Counted from the stretch's first letter, positions 8,111 through 19,704 are shown. The stretch is DNA of 64,000 nucleotides from Sphingosinicella sp. BN140058 (GCF_004135585.1 NZ_CP035501.1:5403501-5467500); one strand, 5' to 3'. A program made the numbers and translations. The notes: a model not told the origin generated them from the sequence alone.

Positions 8111-10146
8111 CAGGCCTCGACGAGGGCGGCCAGTCGCGCGGCGTCCACCGGCGGCGAACACAGGAACCCCTGATAGAGCGTGCAGCCCTCCTGCGCGAGC
8201 AAGGCAAGCTGGTCCTCGGTCTCGACACCCTCGGCGATCACACCAAGGCCGAGCGAACGGGCCATGTCGATGACGCTGCGCACGACCACCTGGTCGCGGT
8301 GGCTGCCGCCGATATCCTCGACCAGCCTCTTGTCGATCTTGAGATAGTCGAGCGGAAGCGCCTTCAGATAGGCGAGGCTCGAATAGCCGGTGCCGAAATC
8401 GTCGATCGCCATCCTGAGGCCGCCCTGGCGAAGCTGGGCCAGGAGATTCCCGGCCGTACCCAGATCCTCGATCAGTCCGCTCTCCGTAACCTCCACGGTG
8501 AGACGATCGGCAGGAAATCCCGTCTCGTCGACCATCTGCGTGAACAAAGCCGCGAAGTTCGGGCGGACGATGTCGGCGGCCGTGATGTTGACCGAGAGGC
8601 GGAGCTCGCCGAGGCTTCCCGGCCACGCCGCCGCAGCCGCGATCGCCTTGCGCTGCACGTGATCCGAAAGCTGGACGAGGTAATCGGAGCGCTCGGCGAC
8701 GTTGAACAGGGTGACGGCGCCAAGCTCGCCGAATTGCGGATGGCGCCAGCGAGCCAGCGCCTCCGCCCCGACGATCCTGCGGGTGGCGATCGAGACCTGG
8801 GGCTGGAACAGGATCTCGATCTCGTCCTGATCGAGGGCGCGGCGGAGATCGACCTCGAGGCGATCGCCGAGCGCGCTGTCGGTCGCGGCATCGGCATCGA
8901 GCACGTGGATCGGCCCCGCCTCGGCCGTTTTGGCTTCGGCAAGCGCAGCGCTGGCACGGCGCAGCAGGCGGGTCGCGTCGTCGCCCGTGTCCGCAGCGGC
9001 AATCCCGACTCGGCTGCCGAGGGTAACGACGTGGTCGCCTGACATGAACGGGCGGCCGATCGCTTCGACCAATTGACCCGCGAGAAACCGGGCCTCGGTC
9101 AGGCTCGCCGGCGGTGCGAGTGCGACCGCGAATTCCGCGCCGGCGATCCGGGCGACGAGCCGCTTGCGCCCGTCCGGGTCGACGAACCGCTCGATCCTCC
9201 GCCCGGCCGCCTGGAGGACTTCGTCACCGATCGTGCGGCCGAACGCGGCATTGATCGCGTCGAAGCGGCTGACGGCGAGCAGCAGCACGATCAGCGCCGG
9301 CGCGCTCCCCGCCTCGCGCTCGTCCAGCTGCGCCTGGATCCAGGCGCGGGCCGCACGGGCATCGCGCAGCCCCGTCATAGGATCGCGGGACAGCGACGCG
9401 CCGGTATCGGACGGCGCCGCGATCGTTTCGGTCTGGCCGACGACGCCTTCCGCCTCGACGCGGAGATGATGGGCGAGCCGCACGCCGCCGCCATCGACGT
9501 CCGCATGGGCGAAGGCGGTCGAATGGCCGGTGGAAAGCAGTCGATCGACGGCGCCCCTCGCCGCCTTGCGCCCGTCCGAATCGAGCTTTCGGAACAGGTC
9601 GAGCAGGCTGATCCGCTGCCCCTGTTCCTCTCCGAGGCCGGCGCGGCGGGCCAGTGCAGGGCTGAGCTCGACCGTTGCCGAGCCGGGCTGCCAGCGCCAC
9701 GACGCCGCCTGGCGGGCGACTCCGCCTTCGTCGGTCCGCCGGCGGGCGCGGCCACCGCCGATCCGTTCGGCCAGGCGCTGGGCGAACTGCACGCCGTGAA
9801 GCAATTGCTGCTCGCTGAAGGGGCTGACCAGGAAATGGGTCGCGCCGGCTGCATAAAGGTCGTCGAGCGCGGCCTCGTCGGTGCGCGACAGCAACACCAG
9901 CATCGCCGCCATGTTGGTCTCGATGCAGTCGGCGAGGGCACGCACCGCATCGCGTCCCTCCGCCAGCGCCCCGCGGGCATCGACGATCGCCACCAGCGCA
10001 CCGGAGGCGATGAAGCGGCTCTCCGCATTGTCCGCCCTGCGCGCGGCGATCGGCCGCCAGCCGGAACGCTGCGCCGCCTCCGTCAGCTCATCGCGGTGAC
10101 GGAAGGACAGAATGAACAGCGGCGCCGATCCGCCCGCAGCGCGCAT
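8110..10146 (-). CDS. EAL-domain protein with degenerate GGDEF domain
   Basis: Putative cyclic-di-GMP phosphodiesterase of 678 residues. Residues ~1-130 resemble a receiver-like alpha/beta fold. A GGDEF-like domain follows (about 240-405), introduced by DPMTGLRDARA, in which the signature loop reads AGAEF near residue 335 instead of GGDEF/GGEEF, so cyclase activity is unlikely. The EAL domain occupies about 420-670 with EALAR near residue 462, the IDDFGTGYSS metal-binding loop and KIDKRLVEDI, all expected of an active phosphodiesterase. The degenerate GGDEF may act as a GTP-sensing module. No membrane helices are seen. It is divergent from nadK and coupled to a small downstream gene. Confidence 0.9.
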   Translation of the reverse strand: MRAAGGSAPLFILSFRHRDELTEAAQRSGWRPIAARRADNAESRFIASGALVAIVDARGALAEGRDAVRALADCIETNMAAMLVLLSRTDEAALDDLYAAGATHFLVSPFSEQQLLHGVQFAQRLAERIGGGRARRRTDEGGVARQAASWRWQPGSATVELSPALARRAGLGEEQGQRISLLDLFRKLDSDGRKAARGAVDRLLSTGHSTAFAHADVDGGGVRLAHHLRVEAEGVVGQTETIAAPSDTGASLSRDPMTGLRDARAARAWIQAQLDEREAGSAPALIVLLLAVSRFDAINAAFGRTIGDEVLQAAGRRIERFVDPDGRKRLVARIAGAEFAVALAPPASLTEARFLAGQLVEAIGRPFMSGDHVVTLGSRVGIAAADTGDDATRLLRRASAALAEAKTAEAGPIHVLDADAATDSALGDRLEVDLRRALDQDEIEILFQPQVSIATRRIVGAEALARWRHPQFGELGAVTLFNVAERSDYLVQLSDHVQRKAIAAAAAWPGSLGELRLSVNITAADIVRPNFAALFTQMVDETGFPADRLTVEVTESGLIEDLGTAGNLLAQLRQGGLRMAIDDFGTGYSSLAYLKALPLDYLKIDKRLVEDIGGSHRDQVVVRSVIDMARSLGLGVIAEGVETEDQLALLAQEGCTLYQGFLCSPPVDAARLAALVEA

Positions 10147-10325
10147 TTCGAGATTCTCCCCGGCGGCAAATCGTCCGCCGCGCCCGGTCTACTCTCGGGC
10201 CGAGGGCTCAACAATCGGTTTAGATACGGTGAGTCTTATTGGGACAGTCCAGCACCCGTGATGGGGCGTCGTGCTTTCGAAGGCTTTGCTTGCCGCCGGC
10301 GATCCCACCGCCTACCAACGCTGCG

Positions 10326-11108
10326 ATGATGGCCGCTGCGGACAGACCCACCGCCCTTCTCGCCTCGGACACCGAGGCCGCACAGGAAGCGGAGGCAGAG
10401 CTCCGGCGCCATTACCGCTTCGTGTCCGTCGAAGAGGCCGAGCAGGTCATCGCGCTCGGCGGCGACGGCTTCCTGCTCCACGCGCTCCATGAGATGTTGC
10501 GCAGCGGCCGTATTCTCCCCGTCTTCGGGATGAATCTCGGCACCGTCGGTTTCCTGATGAACGAGTGGCGGATCGAGGGCCTGCGCGAGCGGGTGAACCA
10601 GGCGAAACCGTTCAAGGTCGCGCCGCTCCGCATGGAGGCGATCACGATCCGCGGCGAGCGCGTCGATCATCCTGCGATCAACGAAGTGTCCCTGCTCCGC
10701 GAGACCCGCCAGACCGCCTGGATCGAGATCACGGTCAACGGCCGCGTGGTGCTGCCGCAGCTGGTCTGCGACGGCGTTCTGGTCGCCACTCCGGCCGGCT
10801 CTACGGCGTACAACCTTTCCGCCCAGGGCCCGATCCTGCCGCTTGGTTCGAACCTGGTTGCGCTGACGCCGATCAGCCCCTTCCGGCCGCGGCGCTGGCA
10901 TGGCGCGCTGATCCCGGACGAGTTCAGCATCGTGTTCCGGGCGATCGACCCGTCCAAGCGCCCGGTTTCGGCCGTGGCCGACCAGCGCGAGGTCCGCGAG
11001 ATCGAGCGAGTGACGGTGTGCGTCGACCGCAAGCAGGAACTCACCCTGCTGTTCGATCCGGATCATGCGCTCGACGAGCGGATCACGATGGAGCAATTCG
11101 CCGTCTGA
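10326..11108 (+). CDS. nadK: NAD kinase
   Basis: Phosphorylates NAD to NADP using ATP. The hallmark GGDG motif is in IALGGDGFLLHAL (near residue 42), followed by GMNLGTVGFLMNEW and the ATPAGSTAYNLSAQGP substrate-binding segment. From the ATG at 10326 the protein is 260 residues, matching short alphaproteobacterial NadK proteins. A second ATG follows immediately (10329) and either may be used; in-frame TTG codons further upstream would add about 29 residues unlike the family. No clear Shine-Dalgarno is visible. tRNA-Asn lies 76 bp downstream. Confidence 0.93.
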   Translation: MMAAADRPTALLASDTEAAQEAEAELRRHYRFVSVEEAEQVIALGGDGFLLHALHEMLRSGRILPVFGMNLGTVGFLMNEWRIEGLRERVNQAKPFKVAPLRMEAITIRGERVDHPAINEVSLLRETRQTAWIEITVNGRVVLPQLVCDGVLVATPAGSTAYNLSAQGPILPLGSNLVALTPISPFRPRRWHGALIPDEFSIVFRAIDPSKRPVSAVADQREVREIERVTVCVDRKQELTLLFDPDHALDERITMEQFAV

Positions 11109-11184
11109 AAAAACCGCACAACCGGCGCTTGCAAGGTCCGAAAAGTTGCGGCATAGGCCCGCCACACCCTGAGGGTCTGGTTAT

Positions 11185-11259
11185 TCCGGCGTAGCGCAGC
11201 GGTAGCGCAGGAGACTGTTAATCTCTTGGTCGTAGGTTCGAATCCTACCGCCGGAGCCA
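11185..11259 (+). tRNA. tRNA-Asn (anticodon GTT)
   Basis: Complete cloverleaf of 75 nt including an encoded CCA. The acceptor stem pairs TCCGGCG (11185-11191) with CGCCGGA (11249-11255), the discriminator is G, and CCA is at 11257-11259. The anticodon loop CTGTTAA (11215-11221) holds anticodon GTT at 11217-11219, closed by a GGAGA/TCTCT stem (one G-U). The T arm contains GGTTCGAATCC. Confidence 0.97.
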
Positions 11260-11285
11260 TCAGGCCCCAGGGTGTTGAGGTCCGA

Positions 11286-11310
11286 AAGCCCCGGTTCGCC
11301 GGGGCTTTTT
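11286..11310 (+). terminator. Rho-independent terminator after tRNA-Asn
   Basis: A 9-bp stem AAGCCCCGG / CCGGGGCTT with a TTCG tetraloop, followed by a run of T (11306-11310). It lies 26 bp past the tRNA and separates it from the hemerythrin gene. Confidence 0.88.
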
Positions 11311-11388
11311 CATGTCCGCGTCCCCGCGGGCTCTCGGCCAAGGTGGCCGCCTTTCTTCCTCTGGAGAACGGCGCGCACCCCTCCTCCC

Positions 11389-11414
11389 GGAACATAGTCG
11401 CTCTCCTGCGGGTT
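11389..11414 (+). promoter_or_regulatory. EcfG-type general stress promoter of the hemerythrin gene
   Basis: GGAAC at 11389-11393, a 17-bp spacer and GGTT at 11411-11414. This fits the GGAAC-N16/17-(C/G)GTT pattern known for the alphaproteobacterial EcfG sigma factor. It would start transcription about 20 bp before the ATG at 11444. The same motif pair with the same spacing lies before the operon at 21277. Confidence 0.6.
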
Positions 11415-11443
11415 CCAGCGCCAACATTTACGAGGAGGGCCAT

Positions 11444-12076
11444 ATGGCAACCAAGTCAGAGACCAAGGGCAGCAGCAAGTCGCGTTCGAGCGGCAAGAGC
11501 AGCAATGAGAGCCAGACCGCGTTCGGGTTCGGCAGCGGCAACACCGGCGTCCTCGTCGGCGCAGCAATGGCCGGTGCCGCGGTCGGCATTGCCGCCAATG
11601 TCGGGCGCAAATTGTTCGTGCAGTTCACCAGCGGCGCCACCGGCGACTGGTTCGACGCGCTCAAGACCGAGCATGCCCTCACCCTCGCGATCTTCGACAA
11701 GATTGAGGCGACGGACGACAAGCAGACGATGATGCGCTCGCATCTGTTGATGAAGCTCAAATATGCGCTGACCAAGCACGCCATCGAGGAAGAGAATGTC
11801 GTCTATCCGGCGCTCCGCCAGGCCAATTCCACCCACGACGCCGATGCCCTGACCGCCGAGCACGGCTATGTGAAGACCTACCTCTACGAGCTCGAGAACA
11901 TGCCCAAGAACAGCCCGGAATGGCTGGCCCGGGTGCGCGATTTCCGCGCCATGATCGAAGAGCATATCCGCATGGAGGAGGAAGAGGTGTTCCCCGCATT
12001 CCGCAAGCTGCTCTCGGACGAGCAGAATGCGCGGCTGAGCGCGCTGATGAACAAGGAAGGGTTCAAGGTCGCCTGA
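11444..12076 (+). CDS. Hemerythrin-domain protein
   Basis: A 210-residue protein with a Ser/Lys-rich N-terminus (about 25 residues), a short Gly/Ala-rich hydrophobic stretch (NTGVLVGAAMAGAAVGIAA) and then a hemerythrin HHE four-helix bundle. Candidate di-iron ligands are the His/Glu of KTEHALTLAIFD, TKHAIEEENVVYP, TAEHGY and IEEHIRMEEEEVFP. Such proteins bind O2, NO or iron, or protect against oxidative stress. The start is the ATG preceded by GAGGAGGG at 11432-11439; longer in-frame extension upstream would read through the promoter. An EcfG-type promoter upstream points to general-stress control. Confidence 0.9.
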   Translation: MATKSETKGSSKSRSSGKSSNESQTAFGFGSGNTGVLVGAAMAGAAVGIAANVGRKLFVQFTSGATGDWFDALKTEHALTLAIFDKIEATDDKQTMMRSHLLMKLKYALTKHAIEEENVVYPALRQANSTHDADALTAEHGYVKTYLYELENMPKNSPEWLARVRDFRAMIEEHIRMEEEEVFPAFRKLLSDEQNARLSALMNKEGFKVA

Positions 12077-12100
12077 TCTCCCGATCGGCGGACCTGAACG

Positions 12101-12145
12101 AAAAAGGGCCGGTGCGGACATCCCGCACCGGCCCTTCTCTTTTTC
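12101..12145. terminator. Bidirectional terminator between hemerythrin gene and secA
   Basis: A perfect 14-bp stem (12104-12117 with 12123-12136) and a 5-nt loop, flanked by A5 on the left and a T-rich tract (TCTCTTTTT) on the right, so it can end transcripts of both converging genes. Confidence 0.9.
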
Positions 12146-12157
12146 GTCCGGGTCAGC

Positions 12158-14887
<2,730 letters not shown>

Positions 14888-14966
14888 GGGCGATCCTAAT
14901 CTTCTTGAATGCGGGCCACGCGCAAGACGCGGCCGGTTCGCCGCCCCCCTTGCAATCGTTGTTGGG

Positions 14967-14995
14967 GATGTAGGGTTGGCCCTATGGCAAGTCAA
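14967..14995 (-). promoter_or_regulatory. secA promoter
   Basis: On the minus strand TTGACT (14995-14990), a 17-bp spacer and TACATC (14972-14967) form a housekeeping sigma-70 promoter about 80 bp before the secA start. Confidence 0.6.
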
Positions 14996-15030
14996 TTGAC
15001 GCGCTGGCGGTCGCCGCTTAGCCCTTGGGC

Positions 15031-15474
15031 ATGAACGACCTTCTGACCGGCGGCTGTGCTTGCGGAGCGGTTCGCTACCAGCTCAAGAGCCCGCCCTTCG
15101 ACACCGGTTATTGCCACTGCCGGACCTGCCAGTTGAGCTCCGGCGCGCCGGCTATGGTCTTCTCGTCGGTGCCGGCGGGGGATCTGATCTTCACCCAGGG
15201 CGCCGACAAGGTGAAGCGCTTCGACTCGTCGAGCTTCGGCTTCCGGCGTTTCTGCGGCGAATGCGGCACGCCGTTCACCATGGAAGTCGCGCACCAGCCT
15301 GAGACGGTCGATTTCAGCGTCGCCACGCTCGACGCCCCGGACAGGATTGCGCCCGAATTCCACATCTTCTGGGGCAGCCGCATCGGCTGGTTCGCGCTGT
15401 CGGACGATCTGCCGCGCCACGCCAAATTCCGCCCGGACACACGCGGGCTGGACGGAACCGATCCTCCGGCATGA
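15031..15474 (+). CDS. GFA/CENP-V family zinc-binding protein
   Basis: A 147-residue protein of the glutathione-dependent formaldehyde-activating (GFA) superfamily. Zinc-ligand cysteines are seen as GGCACG near residue 8, the CHCRTC cluster near residue 29 and CGECGTPF near residue 75, the standard arrangement. Most members have no proven substrate; the formaldehyde-glutathione role holds for only one branch. The ATG at 15031 is chosen over an in-frame TTG at 15025. It is divergent from secA and converges with the EF-hand gene 9 bp away. Confidence 0.9.
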   Translation: MNDLLTGGCACGAVRYQLKSPPFDTGYCHCRTCQLSSGAPAMVFSSVPAGDLIFTQGADKVKRFDSSSFGFRRFCGECGTPFTMEVAHQPETVDFSVATLDAPDRIAPEFHIFWGSRIGWFALSDDLPRHAKFRPDTRGLDGTDPPA

Positions 15475-15483
15475 TCCGGCCCC

Positions 15484-15945
15484 TCAGCACGCGCAGATCT
15501 TCGGCTTGGGCTTCGTCTTCGGCTTGGTGGTCTCGAACTCGCGCGGGCTGAGGCCGGCGGACTTGTCCGTGTCGGCATCGGCAAACTTCTCCGCCGTGGA
15601 GGCCGACCATTCCTCGAAGGCGAGCCGGCCGTCGGCATTGGTGTCGAGCCTGGCGAACGCCTTGCGCCGGGGAAGGTAAAGCTCCTCGAGCGTGATCTTG
15701 CCGTCCTTGTCCTTGTCGGCCCGCGCGAAGCGTTTCTCTTCCTTGCTCTTCTCGGTTGCCGCGGGCGGCGCGGTCGCCCGCCCGTCGTCGGCTTCTCCCG
15801 CGGGCGGCGGGTCCGACGTCAACGCGGCGAGCGCCTTCGGTGCCTTGGGCACAGGATTGTCGGCCGCGGCCTGGCTCTTCCACAGGAAGAAACCGGCAAG
15901 CAGAAACAGAAAGACGGACGCGGCACCGGTTGCATAACGAAGCAT
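15484..15945 (-). CDS. Membrane-anchored or exported EF-hand protein
   Basis: A 153-residue protein. It starts with a hydrophobic segment (residues ~5-24, ending FFLWKSQAA) that could be a signal peptide or an anchor, then an Ala/Pro-rich linker, then EF-hand loops: DKDKDGKITLEE, DTNADGRLAFEE and a less regular DTDKSAGLSPREF. The first two retain the D-x-D-x-D-G calcium-ligand pattern. The tail is a Lys-Pro repeat ending in CAC. It likely binds calcium in the periplasm; no partner is suggested by neighbours. Confidence 0.85.
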   Translation of the reverse strand: MLRYATGAASVFLFLLAGFFLWKSQAAADNPVPKAPKALAALTSDPPPAGEADDGRATAPPAATEKSKEEKRFARADKDKDGKITLEELYLPRRKAFARLDTNADGRLAFEEWSASTAEKFADADTDKSAGLSPREFETTKPKTKPKPKICAC

Positions 15946-16018
15946 CGCTCTTCTCCCGCTGGAGCACGCTTCACACCCGTCCCCTCGGACGACGGACCGT
16001 GTTTAGAACAAAACGGGT

Positions 16019-16678
16019 TCAGATGCCAGTGAGTCGATGCCTGAGCATGCGCACCATGCGCCGCGGCGCGCCTTGCTCCTCCCAGGAGGGGCGCTCCGGA
16101 GCAGCGTCCCGCGCCGCGAGCGCACCGAGCATGCCGAGCGGACGCAGCCGCGATGGCCAGCGCAGCCGATGCAGCCGCTGCCGGGCGGCCGCAACTGCCG
16201 ATTCGGCATCGGGCTGGTTGGCACTGTGGCGCGCGAGATCAACCAAGGCCCAGGCTTCGCCGACGCTCTCCATCTCGGCAGTGGCGGTAGCCCCGAGCAG
16301 GCGCGCGGTGTAGCGGAACAGCCGCCCCCCTCGCGCCGCGGCGTAGAGGGCGAGCTGATCCTCGCCGAGTACCTCCGGCGTCAGCAGGACCGACCAGCCT
16401 TCTTCCATCGCCGCGAGCTCAGCGCCGGTGACGCCGTTGGTCAGGAGCAAGGTTTCGGCCGATTGAAGACCGGGCTCTGCCGGCGCGCGGGCACGGTCGA
16501 GCTTCTCGAGGGATTCACGCCACCAGGCGAGCTTGATCTGGCTGATCAGGGGCTCGCGGCCGCCTGCAAGCGCATTGCCGAGCGCCAGATCAAGCTTCCA
16601 GAGCGCTTCGACCGAAGCGCGGCGCGCGGCGGGAACATAGCTCAGCGCCAGGATGCGGTCGCGGTCGAGATCTGCCAT
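16019..16678 (-). CDS. Squalene/phytoene synthase-like protein, probably non-catalytic
   Basis: A 219-residue member of the squalene/phytoene synthase superfamily, shorter than the ~290 residues of active enzymes. The helix with ISQIKLAWWRESLEKLD is the recognisable landmark. I do not see the two Asp-rich DxxxD prenyl-diphosphate-binding motifs, so carotenoid synthesis is doubtful. This short version resembles the mitochondrial complex I assembly factor NDUFAF6, which has the same RLQ/KLAWW-type helix; a role in respiratory complex assembly is inference. It lies 54 bp downstream of pdhB on the same strand, with a GC-rich hairpin between them. No other carotenoid genes are near. Confidence 0.75.
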   Translation of the reverse strand: MADLDRDRILALSYVPAARRASVEALWKLDLALGNALAGGREPLISQIKLAWWRESLEKLDRARAPAEPGLQSAETLLLTNGVTGAELAAMEEGWSVLLTPEVLGEDQLALYAAARGGRLFRYTARLLGATATAEMESVGEAWALVDLARHSANQPDAESAVAAARQRLHRLRWPSRLRPLGMLGALAARDAAPERPSWEEQGAPRRMVRMLRHRLTGI

Positions 16679-16700
16679 CGCGCGCTCCTGGCCGGCTGCA

Positions 16701-16725
16701 GGGAGGGGACGAAACGCCCCCTCCC
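16701..16725 (-). terminator. Hairpin between pdhB and the synthase-like gene
   Basis: GGGAGGGG (16701-16708) pairs with CCCCTCCC (16718-16725) across a 9-nt loop. There is no T tract on the minus strand, so it may be a processing or mRNA-stability element or a weak terminator. Confidence 0.35.
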
Positions 16726-16732
16726 CTTCGGC

Positions 16733-18139
16733 TCAGCGGTAGCAAACCTTCTTCGCGGCCTCGACAACGCGGTCGATGTCGATCAGCGCCATCTTCTCGA
16801 GATTGGCGGCATAAGGCAGCGGCACGTCTTCGTTGGTGACCCGGAGCACCGGGGCGTCGAGATCGTCGAAGCCTTCTTCCATGGCCGTCGCCATCAATTC
16901 GGCCGAGATCGAGCAGACCGGCCAGCCTTCCTCGACGCAGACCATGCGATTGGTCTTGGCGAGCGAGCGCAGCACCGTCTCCTTGTCGAGCGGCCGCAGG
17001 GTACGAAGATCGATGACTTCGGCCTCGATCCCCTGCTCGGCGAGCTTGGTTGCCGCATCGAGTGCGACTCCGACGCCGATGGAGTAGCTGACCAGGGTGA
17101 CGTCCTTGCCCTCGCGCGCGATCCGCGCCTTGCCGATCGGCAGAACGTAATCGTCGAGCTTGGGAACGTCGAAGCTCTGGCCGTAGAGCAGTTCGTTCTC
17201 GAGGAAGACGACCGGATCCTGCGAGCGGATCGCCGCCTTGAGCAGGCCCTTGGCATCCGCCGCGGTATAGGGCGCGATCACGATCAGGCCGGGAACGCTG
17301 GCATACCAGGGCCCGTAATTCTGGCTGTGCTGGGCACCGACACGGGAGGCGGCACCATTGGGGCCGCGGAACACGATCGGGCAGCGCATCTGGCCGCCGG
17401 ACATGTAGTTGGTCTTGGCGGCCGAGTTGATGATGTGATCGATCGCCTGCATGGCGAAGTTGAACGTCATGAACTCGATGATCGGGCGAAGCCCGCCCAT
17501 CGCGGCACCGGTGCCGACGCCGGCAAAGCCGTATTCGGTGATCGGCGTGTCGATCACCCGGCGATCGCCGAACTCCTCGAGCAGGCCCTGTGTGACCTTG
17601 TAGGCGCCCTGATATTCGGCGACCTCCTCGCCCATCACGAACACGCGGTCGTCGGAGCGCATCTCCTCGGCCATCGCGTCGCGAAGCGCCTCGCGCACCG
17701 TCTGGCGGACCATCTCGGTGCCTTCGGGCACTTCCGGCTCGACCTGCAGGCTAGCCGGTGCGTTGCCCGGCTTGGCATGCGCCTGAACGGTCGCCTGCTG
17801 GGCCTGCGCTTCCTCCGCCGGAGAGGCGGCGATCTGGGTCTCCTGACCGCTGCCGCCACCGTCGTGCGCCGCGCCGGCAACGCCGGCGGCATCCTCGCCT
17901 TCGGCGGCAAGGACGGCAATCACGGTGCCGACCTTCACTTCATCGGTGCCCTCGGCGACCAGGATCTTGGCGACGATGCCTTCGTCGATCGCTTCGAATT
18001 CCATCGTCGCCTTGTCGGTCTCGATCTCGGCAAGGATGGTGCCGGAGGTGACGCTGTCGCCCTCCTTGACCAGCCACTTGGCGAGGGTTCCCTCCTCCAT
18101 CGTGGGGGAGAGAGCGGGCATCTTGAGTTCGATCGGCAT
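16733..18139 (-). CDS. pdhB: Pyruvate dehydrogenase E1 component, beta subunit, with lipoyl domain
   Basis: Beta subunit of the E1 heterotetramer that decarboxylates pyruvate and acetylates lipoyl groups. The 468-residue protein starts with a biotinyl/lipoyl domain ([18 protein letters not shown]; lipoylation Lys in the [10 protein letters not shown] loop near residue 43), then an Ala/Gln-rich linker, then the transketolase-like pyrimidine-binding domain (from about residue 145) and C-terminal domain. The N-terminal lipoyl domain on E1-beta rather than only on E2 is known in several alphaproteobacteria, for example Zymomonas and Sinorhizobium. The ATG shares one base with the TGA of pdhA (TGATG). 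E2 and E3 genes are not in this window. Confidence 0.95.
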   Translation of the reverse strand: MPIELKMPALSPTMEEGTLAKWLVKEGDSVTSGTILAEIETDKATMEFEAIDEGIVAKILVAEGTDEVKVGTVIAVLAAEGEDAAGVAGAAHDGGGSGQETQIAASPAEEAQAQQATVQAHAKPGNAPASLQVEPEVPEGTEMVRQTVREALRDAMAEEMRSDDRVFVMGEEVAEYQGAYKVTQGLLEEFGDRRVIDTPITEYGFAGVGTGAAMGGLRPIIEFMTFNFAMQAIDHIINSAAKTNYMSGGQMRCPIVFRGPNGAASRVGAQHSQNYGPWYASVPGLIVIAPYTAADAKGLLKAAIRSQDPVVFLENELLYGQSFDVPKLDDYVLPIGKARIAREGKDVTLVSYSIGVGVALDAATKLAEQGIEAEVIDLRTLRPLDKETVLRSLAKTNRMVCVEEGWPVCSISAELMATAMEEGFDDLDAPVLRVTNEDVPLPYAANLEKMALIDIDRVVEAAKKVCYR

Positions 18140-19200
18140 CAGTAGGTCTCTACCAGGACATCGGTGTAGAGCTCGGCGGCATCCGGCTCGGGGCTCTGCT
18201 CGGCGAAATCGGCAGCTTCGGTGACGATCTTCTTGATGTCGGCGTCGAGCTTCTTGAGCTCGTCCTCGCTGACGCCTGCGGCCGCCAGCTCGCGCTTCAC
18301 CGCCTCGATCGGATCCGACTTGTCGCGCACCGACTGCACTTCCTCGCGCGACCGGTATTTGGCGGGATCGGACATCGAGTGACCACGGTAGCGATAGGTC
18401 TTGAGCTCGAGCAGGATCGGGCCCTTGCCGGCGCGGACCCATTCGAGCGCCGTGGTGGCGGCGCCGCGCACCGCAAGCACGTCCATGCCGTCGACCTGCA
18501 GGCCCGGGATCCGGAAGCTTTCGCCGCGGCGATAGAGCTGGTCCTCGGCCGACGCCCGATTGACGCTGGTGCCCATGGCGTACTGATTGTTCTCGATCAC
18601 GTAGATGATCGGAAGCTTCCAGAGCTCCGCCATGTTGAAGCTCTCGTAGACCTGGCCCTGATTGGCCGCGCCGTCGCCGAAATAGGCAAGGCAGACGCCG
18701 CCGTCGCCGGAATATTTGTGCTGGAAGGCAAGGCCGGTGCCGAGGCTGACCTGGGCGCCGACGATGCCGTGGCCGCCGTAGAACTTATGCTCGACGCTGA
18801 ACATGTGCATCGAACCGCCCTTGCCGCGCGAAATGCCCGCGGCGCGGCCGGTGAGCTCGGCCATGATCACCTTGGGATCGATGCCATAGGCAAGCATGTG
18901 CCCGTGGTCGCGATAGCCGGTGATGACCGAATCCTTGCCCGGCTCCATCGCCGACTGGAGGCCGACGGCCACGGCTTCCTGGCCGATATAGAGGTGGCAG
19001 AAGCCACCGATCAGGCCGAGGCCGTAGAGCTGCCCGGCCCGCTCCTCGAAGCGGCGGATGAGCAGCATCTGCCGATAATATTCGAGCAATTCCTCGCGGT
19101 TCGCCTGATGGCGCTGCGGCTCGGGTGGCCGTTCGCGATTATGGGTGGGCGGTGGAGGTGAACCGGTGTCTTCGCTGGCGCGCGTTGCTGCCTTGGCCAC
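18139..19200 (-). CDS. pdhA: Pyruvate dehydrogenase E1 component, alpha subunit
   Basis: Thiamine-diphosphate-binding alpha subunit of pyruvate dehydrogenase, 353 residues. The ThDP/Mg motif is [17 protein letters not shown]...ENN; the phosphorylation-loop-like region [17 protein letters not shown] near residue 270 is also conserved. The N-terminal ~35 residues are Pro-rich and charged, likely disordered. The start is a GTG at 19200; an AGGA-like site lies about 12 bp upstream. Forms an operon with pdhB through a one-base stop/start overlap. The 186 bp upstream to the ftsB-like gene contain no other gene. Confidence 0.95.
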   Translation of the reverse strand: MAKAATRASEDTGSPPPPTHNRERPPEPQRHQANREELLEYYRQMLLIRRFEERAGQLYGLGLIGGFCHLYIGQEAVAVGLQSAMEPGKDSVITGYRDHGHMLAYGIDPKVIMAELTGRAAGISRGKGGSMHMFSVEHKFYGGHGIVGAQVSLGTGLAFQHKYSGDGGVCLAYFGDGAANQGQVYESFNMAELWKLPIIYVIENNQYAMGTSVNRASAEDQLYRRGESFRIPGLQVDGMDVLAVRGAATTALEWVRAGKGPILLELKTYRYRGHSMSDPAKYRSREEVQSVRDKSDPIEAVKRELAAAGVSEDELKKLDADIKKIVTEAADFAEQSPEPDAAELYTDVLVETY

Positions 19201-19386
19201 TGTGGAGCTATCCTGTCCTTAGGGGTCCGTCTGGGGTGCGGGCTCTATGGCGGCAAACGTGCCGGTGCGCAACTTGTGCCGGAGCCTGTCGCTACGGCAT
19301 GGCCGCAAGGCACGCGAAACCACGCCGGGGCGAGCCGATCGCGGGGTGGACGCTCGATCGTTGAGCGCGCTTAGTCTCTGATCGGC

Positions 19387-19704
19387 TCAGTCCTTGATCG
19401 GAATGATGACTTCGTCCGGACGGACGAGGCCAAGCTCGCCGCGGATCATCTCGTCGGCGAGATCCGGATCGACATTCTTCGGATCGAGCAAAGCCGCGCG
19501 CTGGGTCAGCCGGGCATGTTCGGCCTGGAGCTGGACGAGTTCGACCTGCCGCTCCTGCTTCAGGCGGCGATAGTCACCCCAGCTCAAAATGCCGTTGGCG
19601 CCGATCACGGCATAGCCGAGGAAGTTCGCGATGATCAAAATCGCGAGCGCCGGCAAAGCCGCGCGGCGGATCGTGTCGACGGTATTTCTTCCAACAGACT
19701 TCAT
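19387..19704 (-). CDS. ftsB: FtsB/DivIC-type septum formation initiator
   Basis: A 105-residue bitopic membrane protein: a short cytoplasmic N-terminus, one transmembrane helix (about residues 15-36, ALPALAILIIANFLGYAVIG), and a periplasmic coiled coil (RRLKQERQVELVQLQAEHARLTQRAALL). This is the architecture of FtsB, which binds FtsL and FtsQ in the divisome. It lies 130 bp downstream of eno on the same strand, the eno-ftsB neighbourhood typical of proteobacteria. The acidic C-terminal segment (RGELGLVRPDEVIIPI) is also characteristic. Confidence 0.88.
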   Translation of the reverse strand: MKSVGRNTVDTIRRAALPALAILIIANFLGYAVIGANGILSWGDYRRLKQERQVELVQLQAEHARLTQRAALLDPKNVDPDLADEMIRGELGLVRPDEVIIPIKD

